A stretch of DNA of 45,851 nucleotides from Candidatus Poribacteria bacterium (GTDB taxonomy: Bacteria > Poribacteria > WGA-4E > WGA-3G), in the NCBI GenBank assembly GCA_012271015.1, contig JAAXHD010000012.1, positions 1 to 45,851 on the forward strand, given 5' to 3'. The notes below the pieces were generated by a model. It searched no databases, was not told the DNA's origin, and worked only from the letters and a program-made list of their open reading frames with translations. Positions 16,784 to 25,322 of the stretch are shown here, in pieces. The position numbers and the translations under genes are program-made. Numbering within the stretch: position 1 is the stretch's first letter; every line of letters begins with the position of its first letter.

Positions 16784-17469
16784 TGGCTGACATCCGATAC
16801 CCGCACAAACGCGTATCCCTCTCGTTTAAGCGCAGTAATGATCCTGTCTGTTGCCTCTATGGTTCCCAGACGGGTGGCGTTCCGATAGACACCTGTTCCA
16901 TCGTGGAAGATGATAATGGAACCCGGCTGGACCTTCCCCAACACCGTTTTGGTAATTTTGTCGGGGTTCTGTGTTGTCCAATCCCAACTCCATACATCAC
17001 CGCTGATGTGGGCGCGGTCCCGCTTCGCGAGCACCCACGCCACCGGCAGAAATCGTGTTAAGATAGGTGCCCGAAACACAATCTCACCCTTTACACCGAT
17101 GTGGCGAAGCAGTGCATCCGTCCGTTCAATTTCCCGCTGGACAGCGAAGGGCGGCAGCAAACCCAGTACAGGATGGCTATAGGAATGATTACCGACTTGG
17201 TGTCCTTCAGCGATGACGCGGCGTACCGTTTCAGGATGCCGTTCAACCCGATTCCCGATCATAAAGAACGTGGCTTTGACATCATGTTTGGCGAGGACAT
17301 CAAGCAACTGATGGGTATAAGGCGGACTCGGTCCGTCATCATAAGTGAGCGCGACAATCCGTTGATGTGTGTTCAGGTGAACAATGTTCTCTCCGAAAGG
17401 GGGTCTAAAGAAAACCCACAAAAATCCGACTGTTGCTATCCCTGACACAGCAGCGATTATTAATTTCAT
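16780..17469 (-). CDS. Polysaccharide deacetylase (NodB-type), membrane-anchored
   Basis: 229 residues. An N-terminal hydrophobic segment (about 3-21) exports or anchors it. The NodB domain motifs are in order: TYDDGPS (Asp44 catalytic base, Asp45 metal), HSYSHP (His95, His99 metal ligands), FRAP (motif 3), DVWSWDW (motif 4) and IIFHDG (motif 5). All catalytic residues are present. Such enzymes remove N-acetyl groups from chitin-like, peptidoglycan or exopolysaccharide chains; the substrate is not determined. First gene of a two-gene unit with the lipoprotein. Confidence 0.9.
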   Translation of the reverse strand: MKLIIAAVSGIATVGFLWVFFRPPFGENIVHLNTHQRIVALTYDDGPSPPYTHQLLDVLAKHDVKATFFMIGNRVERHPETVRRVIAEGHQVGNHSYSHPVLGLLPPFAVQREIERTDALLRHIGVKGEIVFRAPILTRFLPVAWVLAKRDRAHISGDVWSWDWTTQNPDKITKTVLGKVQPGSIIIFHDGTGVYRNATRLGTIEATDRIITALKREGYAFVRVSDVSQ

Positions 17470-17528
17470 GAAATTTCACCAGCGAAACAGATAAGTTCAC
17501 GGAAATTGCACCTATCTTAGTTGGAGCA

Positions 17529-18515
17529 CTAAGCCGGTGGTGCGATGAGACGTACAAATGAACTCGATACCTCGTCTAACTCCTCACGAACCGCCGGATC
17601 CAGTTCCCACCCGACACCGCCGAGCGTGTCATCCAGCTGCTCAATCGTGTCGCTACCACTGATTGCAACGGTGACCTCTGGGTGCGATAACACCCACGCT
17701 ACAGCGAGTTGTGCAGGCGTTTTGCCTAACTCCGCCGCAAGTCGCTTGAGAGTTACGATCACCTTTCCGGTCTCACCACTTATTCGTTGCTCAAATTCAT
17801 CACGTAAGCGTGCCCCCCATAAAGTTCCAGCGGGAGGTGGTTCACCCGGTGCGTAAACACCACTCAATAAACCCACTGCCAACGGACTATAAGCCATAAC
17901 ACCTAATCCTTCCTCACGCACCAAACCGAACAACTCGGTTTCCATATCCCGATTGAGTAGGTTATACATGTTCTGAATACACATATAGGGGGTTGCGTTA
18001 ATCCGATCGGCGATCCAGAGTGCTTTGCATGCCTGCCACGCCTGATGATTACAACAGCCAATATAACGCACTTTGCCTGAACGCACCAAATCGTCCATTG
18101 CGCGAACCGTTTCCTCCTGCGGGGTAGATTCATCAGGCGCGTGGATGAGGTAGACATCAATATGGTCGGTGTTGAGACGCGATAGGGAACGCTCGACCTC
18201 ACGCATGATATGGTATCTCGACAGACCCTGATCGTTCGGACCTGGACCGATCTGACTGAAAACCTTCGACGTAATCACCACGTCGTCCCGTTTGCCCTGA
18301 ATCGCTTTACCGAGCACTTCCTCAGAACGACCAATGTTGGCGCGATCGTCCATAAGTCCATAGATGTTGGCACAATCAATGAGATTGATACCGGAATCAA
18401 TGGCGTGTTCAACGAGCCTTTGGGCTTCATTCGCGTCGCCTTGTCCTCTGAGTCCTAAACCCAATGCGAGTGGACTCACCTTAACCCCTGCTTCTCCAAA
18501 ATTGACATATTCCAT
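17529..18515 (-). CDS. Aldo/keto reductase
   Basis: 328 residues of a TIM-barrel NADPH-dependent oxidoreductase. The catalytic tetrad is in place: Asp47 and Tyr52 (LIDCANIYG), Lys84 (ITSKV) and His125 (YLIHAPDES). The C-terminal cofactor-binding part has VAISGSDTIEQLDD. An AGGAG ribosome binding site lies 13 bases before the ATG. It resembles the YghZ/Kv-beta-like branch of general aldehyde/sugar reductases; the substrate is unknown. Transcribed alone. Confidence 0.88.
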   Translation of the reverse strand: MEYVNFGEAGVKVSPLALGLGLRGQGDANEAQRLVEHAIDSGINLIDCANIYGLMDDRANIGRSEEVLGKAIQGKRDDVVITSKVFSQIGPGPNDQGLSRYHIMREVERSLSRLNTDHIDVYLIHAPDESTPQEETVRAMDDLVRSGKVRYIGCCNHQAWQACKALWIADRINATPYMCIQNMYNLLNRDMETELFGLVREEGLGVMAYSPLAVGLLSGVYAPGEPPPAGTLWGARLRDEFEQRISGETGKVIVTLKRLAAELGKTPAQLAVAWVLSHPEVTVAISGSDTIEQLDDTLGGVGWELDPAVREELDEVSSSFVRLIAPPA

Positions 18516-18620
18516 TTTTTTAATGATCGCTCCTGGACTGCTGCGTCCGTTGTCCTTGCAGGTTTTCGGTTAATCCAACAAGGTTTTTGAAGTCAAAGTT
18601 ATACTGCAGACGAACGCAAA

Positions 18621-18634
18621 TTGCGCAAGTCCTA
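18621..18634. repeat. Solo end resembling the AGGACTTACGCA element
   Basis: TTGCGCAAGTCCTA differs by one base from the right end of the 121-bp element. No partner end is visible nearby, so this is a relic or chance match. Confidence 0.3.
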
Positions 18635-18639
18635 AATTG

Positions 18640-19620
18640 CTAAAAAATCTGAAATGCGTCTACGAGCTGTTGCATGTCTTTGGGCATCTCCGCTGAAAAA
18701 GTCAACTGTTCACCCGTTTCTGGATGCTCAAAACCGAGTAGACGTGCATGCAACGCCTGACGCCTGAATTGCGAGAGCACCTGTTTCAACGCCGGCGTGT
18801 CGGCATCGTTCAAAGCACGTTGTTCGCCCCCATAAACGGCATCACCGACCACCGGATGCCCAATATGTTGCAGATGCACACGAATCTGATGGAGGCGTCC
18901 GGTTTCCAGCGTAAGTTGAACACGCGCGAATTGCGGATACCTCTCCAAAACTTCATAGTGCGTGACAGCATGCCGTCCGCCTGTTTCAACCGTCGTCATC
19001 CGTCGTCGATCCCGTCGACTCCTCGCAATTCGGGCATCAATCGTCCCCAAAGTGTCCGTAGGCGCACCACATACTACAGCAATATATCGGCGCGTGATAC
19101 TATGCCGTTCAAACTGAACGGAGAGTTCCCGATGTACCACATCCGTTTTCGCAACAACGAGCACCCCTGACGTTCCCTTGTCCAATCTGTGCACTATCCC
19201 AGGTCGCTCCACACCTCCGATCCCCGAAAGGTCTGTGCAATGTGCCAGTAATGCATTCACAAGCGTTCCAACATTCACCCTATTCGCAGGATGAACAAGC
19301 ATCCCCGCGGGTTTATTCAGTACAATTAAGTGGCGATCCTCGTGAAGGATGTCGAGCGAAATTCGTTCAGGTTGAACGGTATCCAAAGGGCGCGGCGGTG
19401 GAATTCTCAAGCACACCCGGTCTCCGTCTCGCAGCACATAACTCGGTTGTTTAGCAACCTTACTATTGACAGTGACATCGCCATCGCGAATCAATCCTTG
19501 GAGATAGGTTCGAGAGACCCCTTCCGTTGCGTTGAGAAGAAAGCGGTCGAGACGTGTCCCGCGCTGATCTTCTTGGATGTCGTAGATTTGGGTTTCATTT
19601 TTCATTGCAGAATCTGACAC
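18640..19620 (-). CDS. RluA-family 23S rRNA/tRNA pseudouridine synthase (RluD-like)
   Basis: 326 residues: an N-terminal S4 RNA-binding domain (about 20-75, RLDRFLLNAT...DGDVTVNSK) and the RluA catalytic domain with the hallmark HRLDKGTSG, Asp147 being the nucleophile. LETGRLHQIRVHLQHIGHPVVGD follows as expected. The architecture and length fit RluD, which modifies helix 69 of 23S rRNA, but other RluA members are alike. The track start is a GTG; an ATG 15 bases inside (MKNETQ) is an alternative with no better ribosome binding site. Confidence 0.9.
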   Translation of the reverse strand: MSDSAMKNETQIYDIQEDQRGTRLDRFLLNATEGVSRTYLQGLIRDGDVTVNSKVAKQPSYVLRDGDRVCLRIPPPRPLDTVQPERISLDILHEDRHLIVLNKPAGMLVHPANRVNVGTLVNALLAHCTDLSGIGGVERPGIVHRLDKGTSGVLVVAKTDVVHRELSVQFERHSITRRYIAVVCGAPTDTLGTIDARIARSRRDRRRMTTVETGGRHAVTHYEVLERYPQFARVQLTLETGRLHQIRVHLQHIGHPVVGDAVYGGEQRALNDADTPALKQVLSQFRRQALHARLLGFEHPETGEQLTFSAEMPKDMQQLVDAFQIF

Positions 19621-19741
19621 CTATTGACACAATCGATAACTGTAAGTCGTTGCATACAAGAAATTTCCACGTTTTTCAGACCGATTCGGATCAGAAGTAA
19701 AAGTCGGGGTAATCGTGACAAGGTGGTTGACCCGTTAGTAA

Positions 19742-20530
19742 CTAATCGTCACTTTCTACACTGGAAGGTAATTCCAACTGTTCCCGAATCGCTTGGCGAA
19801 CTCGAATACAAGTTTCTATAGCGTGTTGGACATCAGTAGCAGTCGCCTCTTTGCCCGGATAACGAAAATCCACCGCATGCTCAGAAATTGTGGAGAAATC
19901 GGCTTGCCAAACTTCCCAATCAGGAAGCGTAGGGAGAATCAAACTCAGTAGCCTTTCCAAATCGTGCGTTCTCGTAAATGGAATGTTCGTCTCTTGAAGC
20001 CACGCCTTGAGATACTTTTCAATACACTGCTGGGCATGGAAGCAGATGGCATCGTGTATTGGATTCGATGAGTGATAATTCTGGTGCATGATGGTATAAT
20101 CGCCCTCAGCCTTTCGGATCCACTCCAACGTTAACGGATTCATTGCCTCCTTCTCCATTTCCAACGCACCGGGATAGATAGCGGAGTAACCCGCAAGTGC
20201 ACGTTGTAAGGGATCCACAGTGCCATAAAGCACCTCTCCTTTTTCGGTTATCTCGCGAAGGAACCAGTCATTATATGAGAGACGATAAGCAATCTCTTCC
20301 GGCGACCGGACAAGTAAATCCATAGGGAAGCGATGAGGGATGCGTCGTCTAATTTCTGACGCTTGGCGACGCGTTTCAGATTCCGGAATTGTCATCACAA
20401 CGAGCAGATCCACATCTGAGTCCTCTGTAGGGGTACCATACCCATAAGAGCCAAAGAGGATTACTTGTAGCGGGGCAAATTCGCGAACGATGTCATCACA
20501 AGTAGCCTGAATTTCTTGTCGGCTGACCAT
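19742..20530 (-). CDS. Fused minimal nucleotidyltransferase-HEPN protein
   Basis: 262 residues. The N-terminal MNT domain (about 1-95) has GSYGYGTPTEDSDVDLLV with the metal-binding Asp39 and Asp41. The C-terminal HEPN domain (about 130-255) has RKAEGDY, FHAQQCIEKYLKAWL, THDLERLL and RYPG. In MntA-HepT toxin-antitoxin systems these are separate proteins, the MNT protein adding AMP to a tyrosine of the HEPN RNase. Here they form one chain, and I do not see the RNase motif R-x4-6-H in the HEPN part, so RNase toxicity is doubtful. A good GGAGGA ribosome binding site precedes the ATG. Monocistronic. Confidence 0.82.
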   Translation of the reverse strand: MVSRQEIQATCDDIVREFAPLQVILFGSYGYGTPTEDSDVDLLVVMTIPESETRRQASEIRRRIPHRFPMDLLVRSPEEIAYRLSYNDWFLREITEKGEVLYGTVDPLQRALAGYSAIYPGALEMEKEAMNPLTLEWIRKAEGDYTIMHQNYHSSNPIHDAICFHAQQCIEKYLKAWLQETNIPFTRTHDLERLLSLILPTLPDWEVWQADFSTISEHAVDFRYPGKEATATDVQHAIETCIRVRQAIREQLELPSSVESDD

Positions 20531-20687
20531 AAATCATTCCTCCTATCACCACGACCTGTATTCGCCACTATCTCTCACTGAAAATATAATAGCATATTGT
20601 GAAAGAAATTATCAAGTTCTTGATGGTGCGAAAAAAAGGAACCTAAACATCCCTATCCAAGTTTCCAAACTTCACTTCACAATTGAT

Positions 20688-20717
20688 TTGACACTTAATA
20701 TAAGAATGTGATACGCT
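20688..20717 (+). promoter_or_regulatory. Possible truA promoter
   Basis: TTGACA at 20688-20693, 18-base spacer, TG-n-TACGCT around 20709-20717. The -35 is perfect, the -10 poor. Confidence 0.3.
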
Positions 20718-20757
20718 TTATTCATCAGACATCCATACCCTACAATTGGGTGGCACA

Positions 20758-21534
20758 ATGCGAAATATCAAACTCGTGCTTGAATACGACGGCACGAATT
20801 ACCACGGCTGGCAGACACAACCGAACTTGCCGACAATCCAAGATACCATCGAGGAAAGTTTGGCAAAACTCACCAAAGCCTCGATACAGATCATCGGGGC
20901 AGGGAGGACCGATACCAGCGTCCATGCAGAGGAACAGGTCGCCAACTTCCATACGGATTCACAGATACCCATCATCGCATTTCAGAAAGGACTCAACGCT
21001 ATTCTGCCCCGGGATATCGTCGTTTGTTCCGCAACAGAGGTGCCCCCTGAATTTCACGCCCGCTTCAGTGCAACCAGTCGGCGGTACCGGTACACGATTC
21101 TGAATCGGGAATACCCCAGTGCACTTCTGCGACATACGGGTTACTGCTTCCCGACAGAAATCGATGTTTCACGAACGAACGATCTTTGTCAAACGTTGGT
21201 CGGCAAACACGATTTCTCTTCCTTCCAAAAGGTGGGGAGTGACCGACTAAATCCTATTTGCGAGATTTACGAGGCGCACTGGTGGAAAAAAGAACCGTAC
21301 GTCTACTTCGAGATCGAAGCAGATGCGTTCCTGCGAGGTATGGTTCGCGCCATCACCGGCACCGTCTTGACTCTTAATCGCAAGTTTTGGCGTGCAAGCT
21401 GCGCGAAAAATATGAAATACCGAGATGCCGAGATGGAACTCCTCCGTATTTTAGATGCTAAAGACCGAGCGTCGGCAGGAATGTCAGTTCCGGCACACGG
21501 ATTATCACTCATTGGAGTTAAATATAACGCCTGA
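20758..21534 (+). CDS. truA: tRNA pseudouridine(38-40) synthase TruA
   Basis: 258 residues from the ATG at 20758; the track start (TTG at 20746) lies inside the GGGTGG ribosome binding site and would add four unlikely residues. The protein has the TruA N-terminus LVLEYDGTNYHGWQTQP and the catalytic motif GAGRTDTSVHA with nucleophile Asp52. FHARFSATSRRYRY and FLRGMVRAITG are further TruA signatures. It converts uridines 38-40 of the tRNA anticodon arm to pseudouridine. Transcribed alone. Confidence 0.95.
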   Translation: MRNIKLVLEYDGTNYHGWQTQPNLPTIQDTIEESLAKLTKASIQIIGAGRTDTSVHAEEQVANFHTDSQIPIIAFQKGLNAILPRDIVVCSATEVPPEFHARFSATSRRYRYTILNREYPSALLRHTGYCFPTEIDVSRTNDLCQTLVGKHDFSSFQKVGSDRLNPICEIYEAHWWKKEPYVYFEIEADAFLRGMVRAITGTVLTLNRKFWRASCAKNMKYRDAEMELLRILDAKDRASAGMSVPAHGLSLIGVKYNA

Positions 21535-21740
21535 CGCGGATTTGGCAGATGGCAATTAGCAGTCAGTAGTCAGCAAAGAGGCTTTCGTCCTACAAAGGTG
21601 TCCTCTTGAAATAGACTCAAAACCCGTAGCCCGTAACATTGTCCCGTAAGCCCACACGCGGCTTGCGCTACGAGGGCGGATATAAGCAACACCCGTCAAA
21701 GTCGAAACGCACGAACTTTAACCGTAAGGGAAATTAAAAA

Positions 21741-22754
21741 ATGAACTACAGCCAAGTCTTGAATGAATTGGAAACTTTAGTTAACGAAACCTTCGGACTC
21801 TGGGAACACAACCGCGTAGGTTTCCAGTGGCGACACTATACATGGAACCATACCATGCGTGTGCGTGCGCTGAGCATGGAACTCGGTAAACGGGAAGGTG
21901 GGGATGTGAAGTTGCTTGAAGTCGCCGGCACCCTGCACGACATCACCAAACGATACGACGGTATTATCCTGACTGACGACAACGGACAACGTATCCTCGA
22001 CCATAACGGGTTCTGGTTAAACGAAACGCTCACCCCCGCTGGTCAGAACGTCGTTACGGAACTTTACAACAAGCACAACCTTCACGGCAAGGTACATCAC
22101 GAATCGGGGGCAGTCATCACCGAGAACATCTTAGCGATGTATGACTTTGATCCAGACTTCGTTCAAGCCGCGACAGCCGTTGTTCTCGCGCACCTGAAGC
22201 CGATGAATCTCACAGCCGAGGACTTTAAATTGCTCTACAACAGGATCGAAAATCAGATTCTCTACGATGCTGACACAATGGATCCGAACGTCGGCTATAC
22301 CGCTTTCTTCCGAAACATTCACATCCACTCCCATTTCGCCCTACAACGCGGAAATTTCGACCTTGAAGACTACGTCCGGAACCTTCCACGTTGGATTAAT
22401 TCCAAGCAGGAATTCGTCGACAAACTTCTGACAGAGTCTTCTCGCGAAGTCGCCCAAGCGCGACAAGACCGGAATCAGCATCTTTTCTTGCAAATGGTAG
22501 ATGAATTAGACGATATGGAGACAAACCGTAAATATGGATTGCTGGGTGTGATTGAGTATTTCGTCAGTGAAAGTGAGGATCCTCACTTCCTGAACCAACT
22601 TGACTATCTGACAAACGAGTGGCTTCCACAACGCCGACAATGGCTCGCTGAAGAAGAGCCGGACGCATCGGCACGAGATCACGCCCAAGCCGCAATCGAT
22701 CGGGTTGACGATTTCCTGACCCTCATGACCCGCGAAAGTAAAGGCGAAATGTAA
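21741..22754 (+). CDS. HD-domain metal-dependent phosphohydrolase
   Basis: 337 residues. HD-domain ligands: His37 (WNHTMRVR), His66-Asp67 (TLHDITKRYDG) and His119/His120 (KVHHESG), with a later DADTMD that can supply the second aspartate. The last 120 residues are helical and not recognised. HD proteins hydrolyse phosphomonoesters or nucleotides (including signalling nucleotides); which one cannot be told. The stop is 10 bases before the oxygenase start, so the two form an operon and probably act in one pathway. Confidence 0.85.
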   Translation: MNYSQVLNELETLVNETFGLWEHNRVGFQWRHYTWNHTMRVRALSMELGKREGGDVKLLEVAGTLHDITKRYDGIILTDDNGQRILDHNGFWLNETLTPAGQNVVTELYNKHNLHGKVHHESGAVITENILAMYDFDPDFVQAATAVVLAHLKPMNLTAEDFKLLYNRIENQILYDADTMDPNVGYTAFFRNIHIHSHFALQRGNFDLEDYVRNLPRWINSKQEFVDKLLTESSREVAQARQDRNQHLFLQMVDELDDMETNRKYGLLGVIEYFVSESEDPHFLNQLDYLTNEWLPQRRQWLAEEEPDASARDHAQAAIDRVDDFLTLMTRESKGEM

Positions 22755-22764
22755 GGAGTTTTAC

Positions 22765-23628
22765 ATGAACACCCCAACGACAAGCGAACAGACAGACATT
22801 GTCCAAATCCCATATCCACCCGACCTTTATCGTTTTGACACGGCGGCAGAAGGGATTTCTGGTGGGTTTTCAGCCGTAACTGAGGCAGACATCGAATACT
22901 TCCATCAATACGGCTATCTTGTCATCAACGATGCCTTCAGTACCACTGAAATCAAGGACGCATTGGCGGGCATGATCCATCTCATGGACGGAAAGTGCCC
23001 TGATTTCCGAGCGATCCAATTTGAACCGAAACTCGTCAAACAGAAGGACGAGCTGGAAGGACAAGAACGTCGGGACGCTATCAGGAAAATTTTCCGTTTT
23101 GTAGCCTACGAACCACGCCTGAACGCGATGGCAGCCCATTCAGGGCTCCTCGGGGTTCTCGAACAAATGATAGGGGATACGCCTGAACTGTTCCAAGACA
23201 TGGCACTCGTCAAACCACCGCGTCACGGATCGGAAAAGCCGTGGCATCAGGATTGTGCCTATTTTAACTTATCGATGGGAACAACGGTCGTCGGCGTATG
23301 GATCGCCTTAGACGAAGCCACACCCGAAAATGGTTGCTTACACGTCATACCCGGCTCAAATATTGAGGGACCGATGATCCATTTCAAACGGCGAGACTGG
23401 CAGATTTGTGATACGGATGTACCCGTGGGGCGAGATACGATGGTTCCGCTCAAGCCGGGGGGTTGTCTCTTCTGGCACGGATTGACCCATCACGGAAGTC
23501 CTGTAAATCAATCGGAACAACGGCGGCGGGCACTCCAATTTCACTACGTACCGGCGAGTGCTGGAGAAATCACAACGCAGGAACGGATGGAAGTTTACGG
23601 AAGCGAAGGAAAAGAGGTAGATTGTTGA
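22765..23628 (+). CDS. Phytanoyl-CoA dioxygenase (PhyH)-like oxygenase, second copy
   Basis: 287 residues. Iron ligands His161-x-Asp163 (PWHQDCAYF) and a distal histidine in FWHGLTHHGSPVNQS (about 237-251), with RRRALQFHY supplying the 2-oxoglutarate arginine. LHVIPGSNIEGP is the typical loop. An AAGGAG ribosome binding site lies inside the preceding intergenic 10 bases. It is paired with the HD hydrolase, suggesting a small pathway in which a phosphorylated compound is dephosphorylated or hydroxylated; this is inference only. Confidence 0.9.
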   Translation: MNTPTTSEQTDIVQIPYPPDLYRFDTAAEGISGGFSAVTEADIEYFHQYGYLVINDAFSTTEIKDALAGMIHLMDGKCPDFRAIQFEPKLVKQKDELEGQERRDAIRKIFRFVAYEPRLNAMAAHSGLLGVLEQMIGDTPELFQDMALVKPPRHGSEKPWHQDCAYFNLSMGTTVVGVWIALDEATPENGCLHVIPGSNIEGPMIHFKRRDWQICDTDVPVGRDTMVPLKPGGCLFWHGLTHHGSPVNQSEQRRRALQFHYVPASAGEITTQERMEVYGSEGKEVDC

Positions 23629-23633
23629 GTATT

Positions 23634-23776
23634 AGTTACCAGTTATCGGTTATCAGTTGTCGGTTAAGAGATGTTTCTGTAACAATCTACCCAAACTTGG
23701 AGTACCCGTAGGCAGTCGTAAATTGTTACAGAGTCGTTCTTGAACTGAAAACCGATAGCCGACAACCGACAACTAT
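23634..23776. repeat. Large imperfect hairpin repeat, copy B
   Basis: Left arm AGTTACCAGTTATCGGTTATCAGTTGTCGG; right arm ACTGAAAACCGATAGCCGACAACCGACAACT. The core has a perfect CTGTAACAAT/ATTGTTACAG stem around TTGGAGTACCC, matching copy A. It lies between two convergent genes, so it may also end transcription in both directions. Confidence 0.7.
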
Positions 23777-23780
23777 TACG

Positions 23781-24833
23781 CTACTTTTTCTCTTCTGGGA
23801 ACGGTGCACGGATATCGTAACGCCCCTCAACAAATACCGGTAACTTTCCACCTTCTACGAGAAGGTCAAGCGGGTTGGGTCGCGTTTTTAACGGGAAAGT
23901 AACAACGTCTTGGAGACGCAACGATTCGTAAATTGCCATCAGGATTTCTATCGTGCAAAGCCCGTGTTTGCCGGCATTGCGGTGTTCATCAACACTCCCC
24001 TCAATCCAATCTAACATCTCGTCAAATTGGTTCGGTTCACCTTGGCGGGGTTCAATAACCTGCCATCCTGCGGCTTTGCTGTTGAGCAATTCAATCGTAC
24101 CGTTTTCACCACGACGGAGTTGACCATCGTCTCCGTAGACGACATCGCCTCGGAGGACGGGTTCCGGTAAATCGCTTTCGTAGATGCCGCGGATACCGTT
24201 TTCAAAGCAGATTTCCGCCATACATAGGTCTTCAGTTCTTACACGTCGCTCCCAACGATCGGTTTTGCGTGCGACCTGACCAATCAGCCACAACGGCTCT
24301 GGATCACCGAGGATGTAGCGCATTTCGTCGATTTCATGGGTGCCACGGTTCAAAAGCCCGTGTCCATCACGGCGGAGCATCGCTTGCGGTTGCCCGATTG
24401 CGCCTTCTTGGATAAGGCGGCGCGCCTCGCAATTCTGGGGGCTGAAACGCCGTTGGTGTCCAACGACTAACTTCACATCGTGTTTCTCACAGGCATCCAT
24501 CATGTCCTGCGCATCACCAACCGAAGCCGCCATCGGTTTTTCGGTAATAACACCGAGCACACCGCTTTCCGCAGCAGCGATAGTCGGTTCAGCACGGACG
24601 CTCTGCCACGTCGTGATACTGACGATGTCCAAGTTCTCTTTCTCGCACATTTCACCGAAATCGGTATAGCGCGTTTGGAGTCCGTGTTCTTCCGCGAATC
24701 TCTCGGCGGATTCTTCGCTGATGTCTGAAGCCGTGACAACCTCAGCACGACCGGTACTCATCCAATTACGTGCATGGGAACGTCCCATGCCACCGCATCC
24801 AATAATTCCAACACGATATGTTTTGTCTGACAT
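23781..24833 (-). CDS. Gfo/Idh/MocA family oxidoreductase
   Basis: 350 residues: N-terminal Rossmann domain with GIIGCGGMGRSH (glycines 12-17), the EKP motif at 98-100 (ITEKPMAAS), then the beta-sheet substrate domain with GTHEIDEMRYILGD carrying the family's catalytic-region histidine/aspartate. These NAD(P)-dependent enzymes oxidise or reduce sugars, inositols and related polyols. The substrate is unknown. It is convergent with the oxygenase gene, separated by hairpin copy B, with hairpin copy C upstream of its start. Confidence 0.9.
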   Translation of the reverse strand: MSDKTYRVGIIGCGGMGRSHARNWMSTGRAEVVTASDISEESAERFAEEHGLQTRYTDFGEMCEKENLDIVSITTWQSVRAEPTIAAAESGVLGVITEKPMAASVGDAQDMMDACEKHDVKLVVGHQRRFSPQNCEARRLIQEGAIGQPQAMLRRDGHGLLNRGTHEIDEMRYILGDPEPLWLIGQVARKTDRWERRVRTEDLCMAEICFENGIRGIYESDLPEPVLRGDVVYGDDGQLRRGENGTIELLNSKAAGWQVIEPRQGEPNQFDEMLDWIEGSVDEHRNAGKHGLCTIEILMAIYESLRLQDVVTFPLKTRPNPLDLLVEGGKLPVFVEGRYDIRAPFPEEKK

Positions 24834-24850
24834 CTGTTTTACCTTTTTAT

Positions 24851-24980
24851 TGGTTATCGGCTATCGGCAAGAAAGTTTGCAAGTATTCTAAAGTTAGGAA
24901 GTCCGCTAAAGTTGAAGATAGACTTCTGGCAACTTTACAGACTTTATCCTACCGACTGCCGACTGCTGACAACTCTTGAA
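24851..24980. repeat. Large imperfect hairpin repeat, copy C
   Basis: Outer arms GGTTATCGGCTATCGGCAAGAAAGTTTGC and GGCAACTTTAC...CCGACTGCCGACTGCTGACAACT. The core differs from copies A and B (CTAAAGTTAGGAAGTCCGCTAAAGTTG). Confidence 0.55.
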
Positions 24981-25097
24981 TCACATGGACATAAATCCTA
25001 CAAGGATTACATGTTATCAAAAATTGGTTGTCAAAGCAAGCGAATTCTAAGAAAAATAGATTACATGTGTTCTTTTTAACACATCTTTCAAAGCCAT

Positions 25098-25253
25098 AAA
25101 GCCATATAAAGCCGCATCCTGCCTATAGTTTCTATCAAGGCACCGATTGGTTTCTATTACGCGATAAGGTCAATGCGACCTTATCGCTCCTTGACTATAA
25201 AAAGCCATATAAAGCCATATATTGTCTATAATCTGTAACAAGTAACCGATTGG
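25098..25253. repeat. 53-bp direct repeat pair around a perfect hairpin, upstream of murA
   Basis: Repeat 1 is 25098-25150 and repeat 2 is 25201-25253, exactly 103 bases apart. Shared words are AAAGCCATATAAAGCC, CTATA and ACCGATTGG at the same offsets. Between them GCGATAAGGTC-AATGC-GACCTTATCGC (25161-25187) is a perfect 11-bp stem. Repeat 2 contains a perfect TATAAT (25227-25232) and repeat 1 has TATAGT at the same place, but neither has a consensus -35, so an activator-dependent promoter is possible. The stretch 24834-25322 has no gene. Confidence 0.65.
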
Positions 25254-25322
25254 CATCGTTTATGCAGGTAGGGTTAACACAACCCATTACATACGGTGAA
25301 GAAAATTCGCAAGGAGAAGGAA

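Noticed and set aside
18621-18634. Second copy of the AGGACTTACGCA element
   Set aside because: Only one end-like word with a mismatch is present and no partner end or target duplication can be found.
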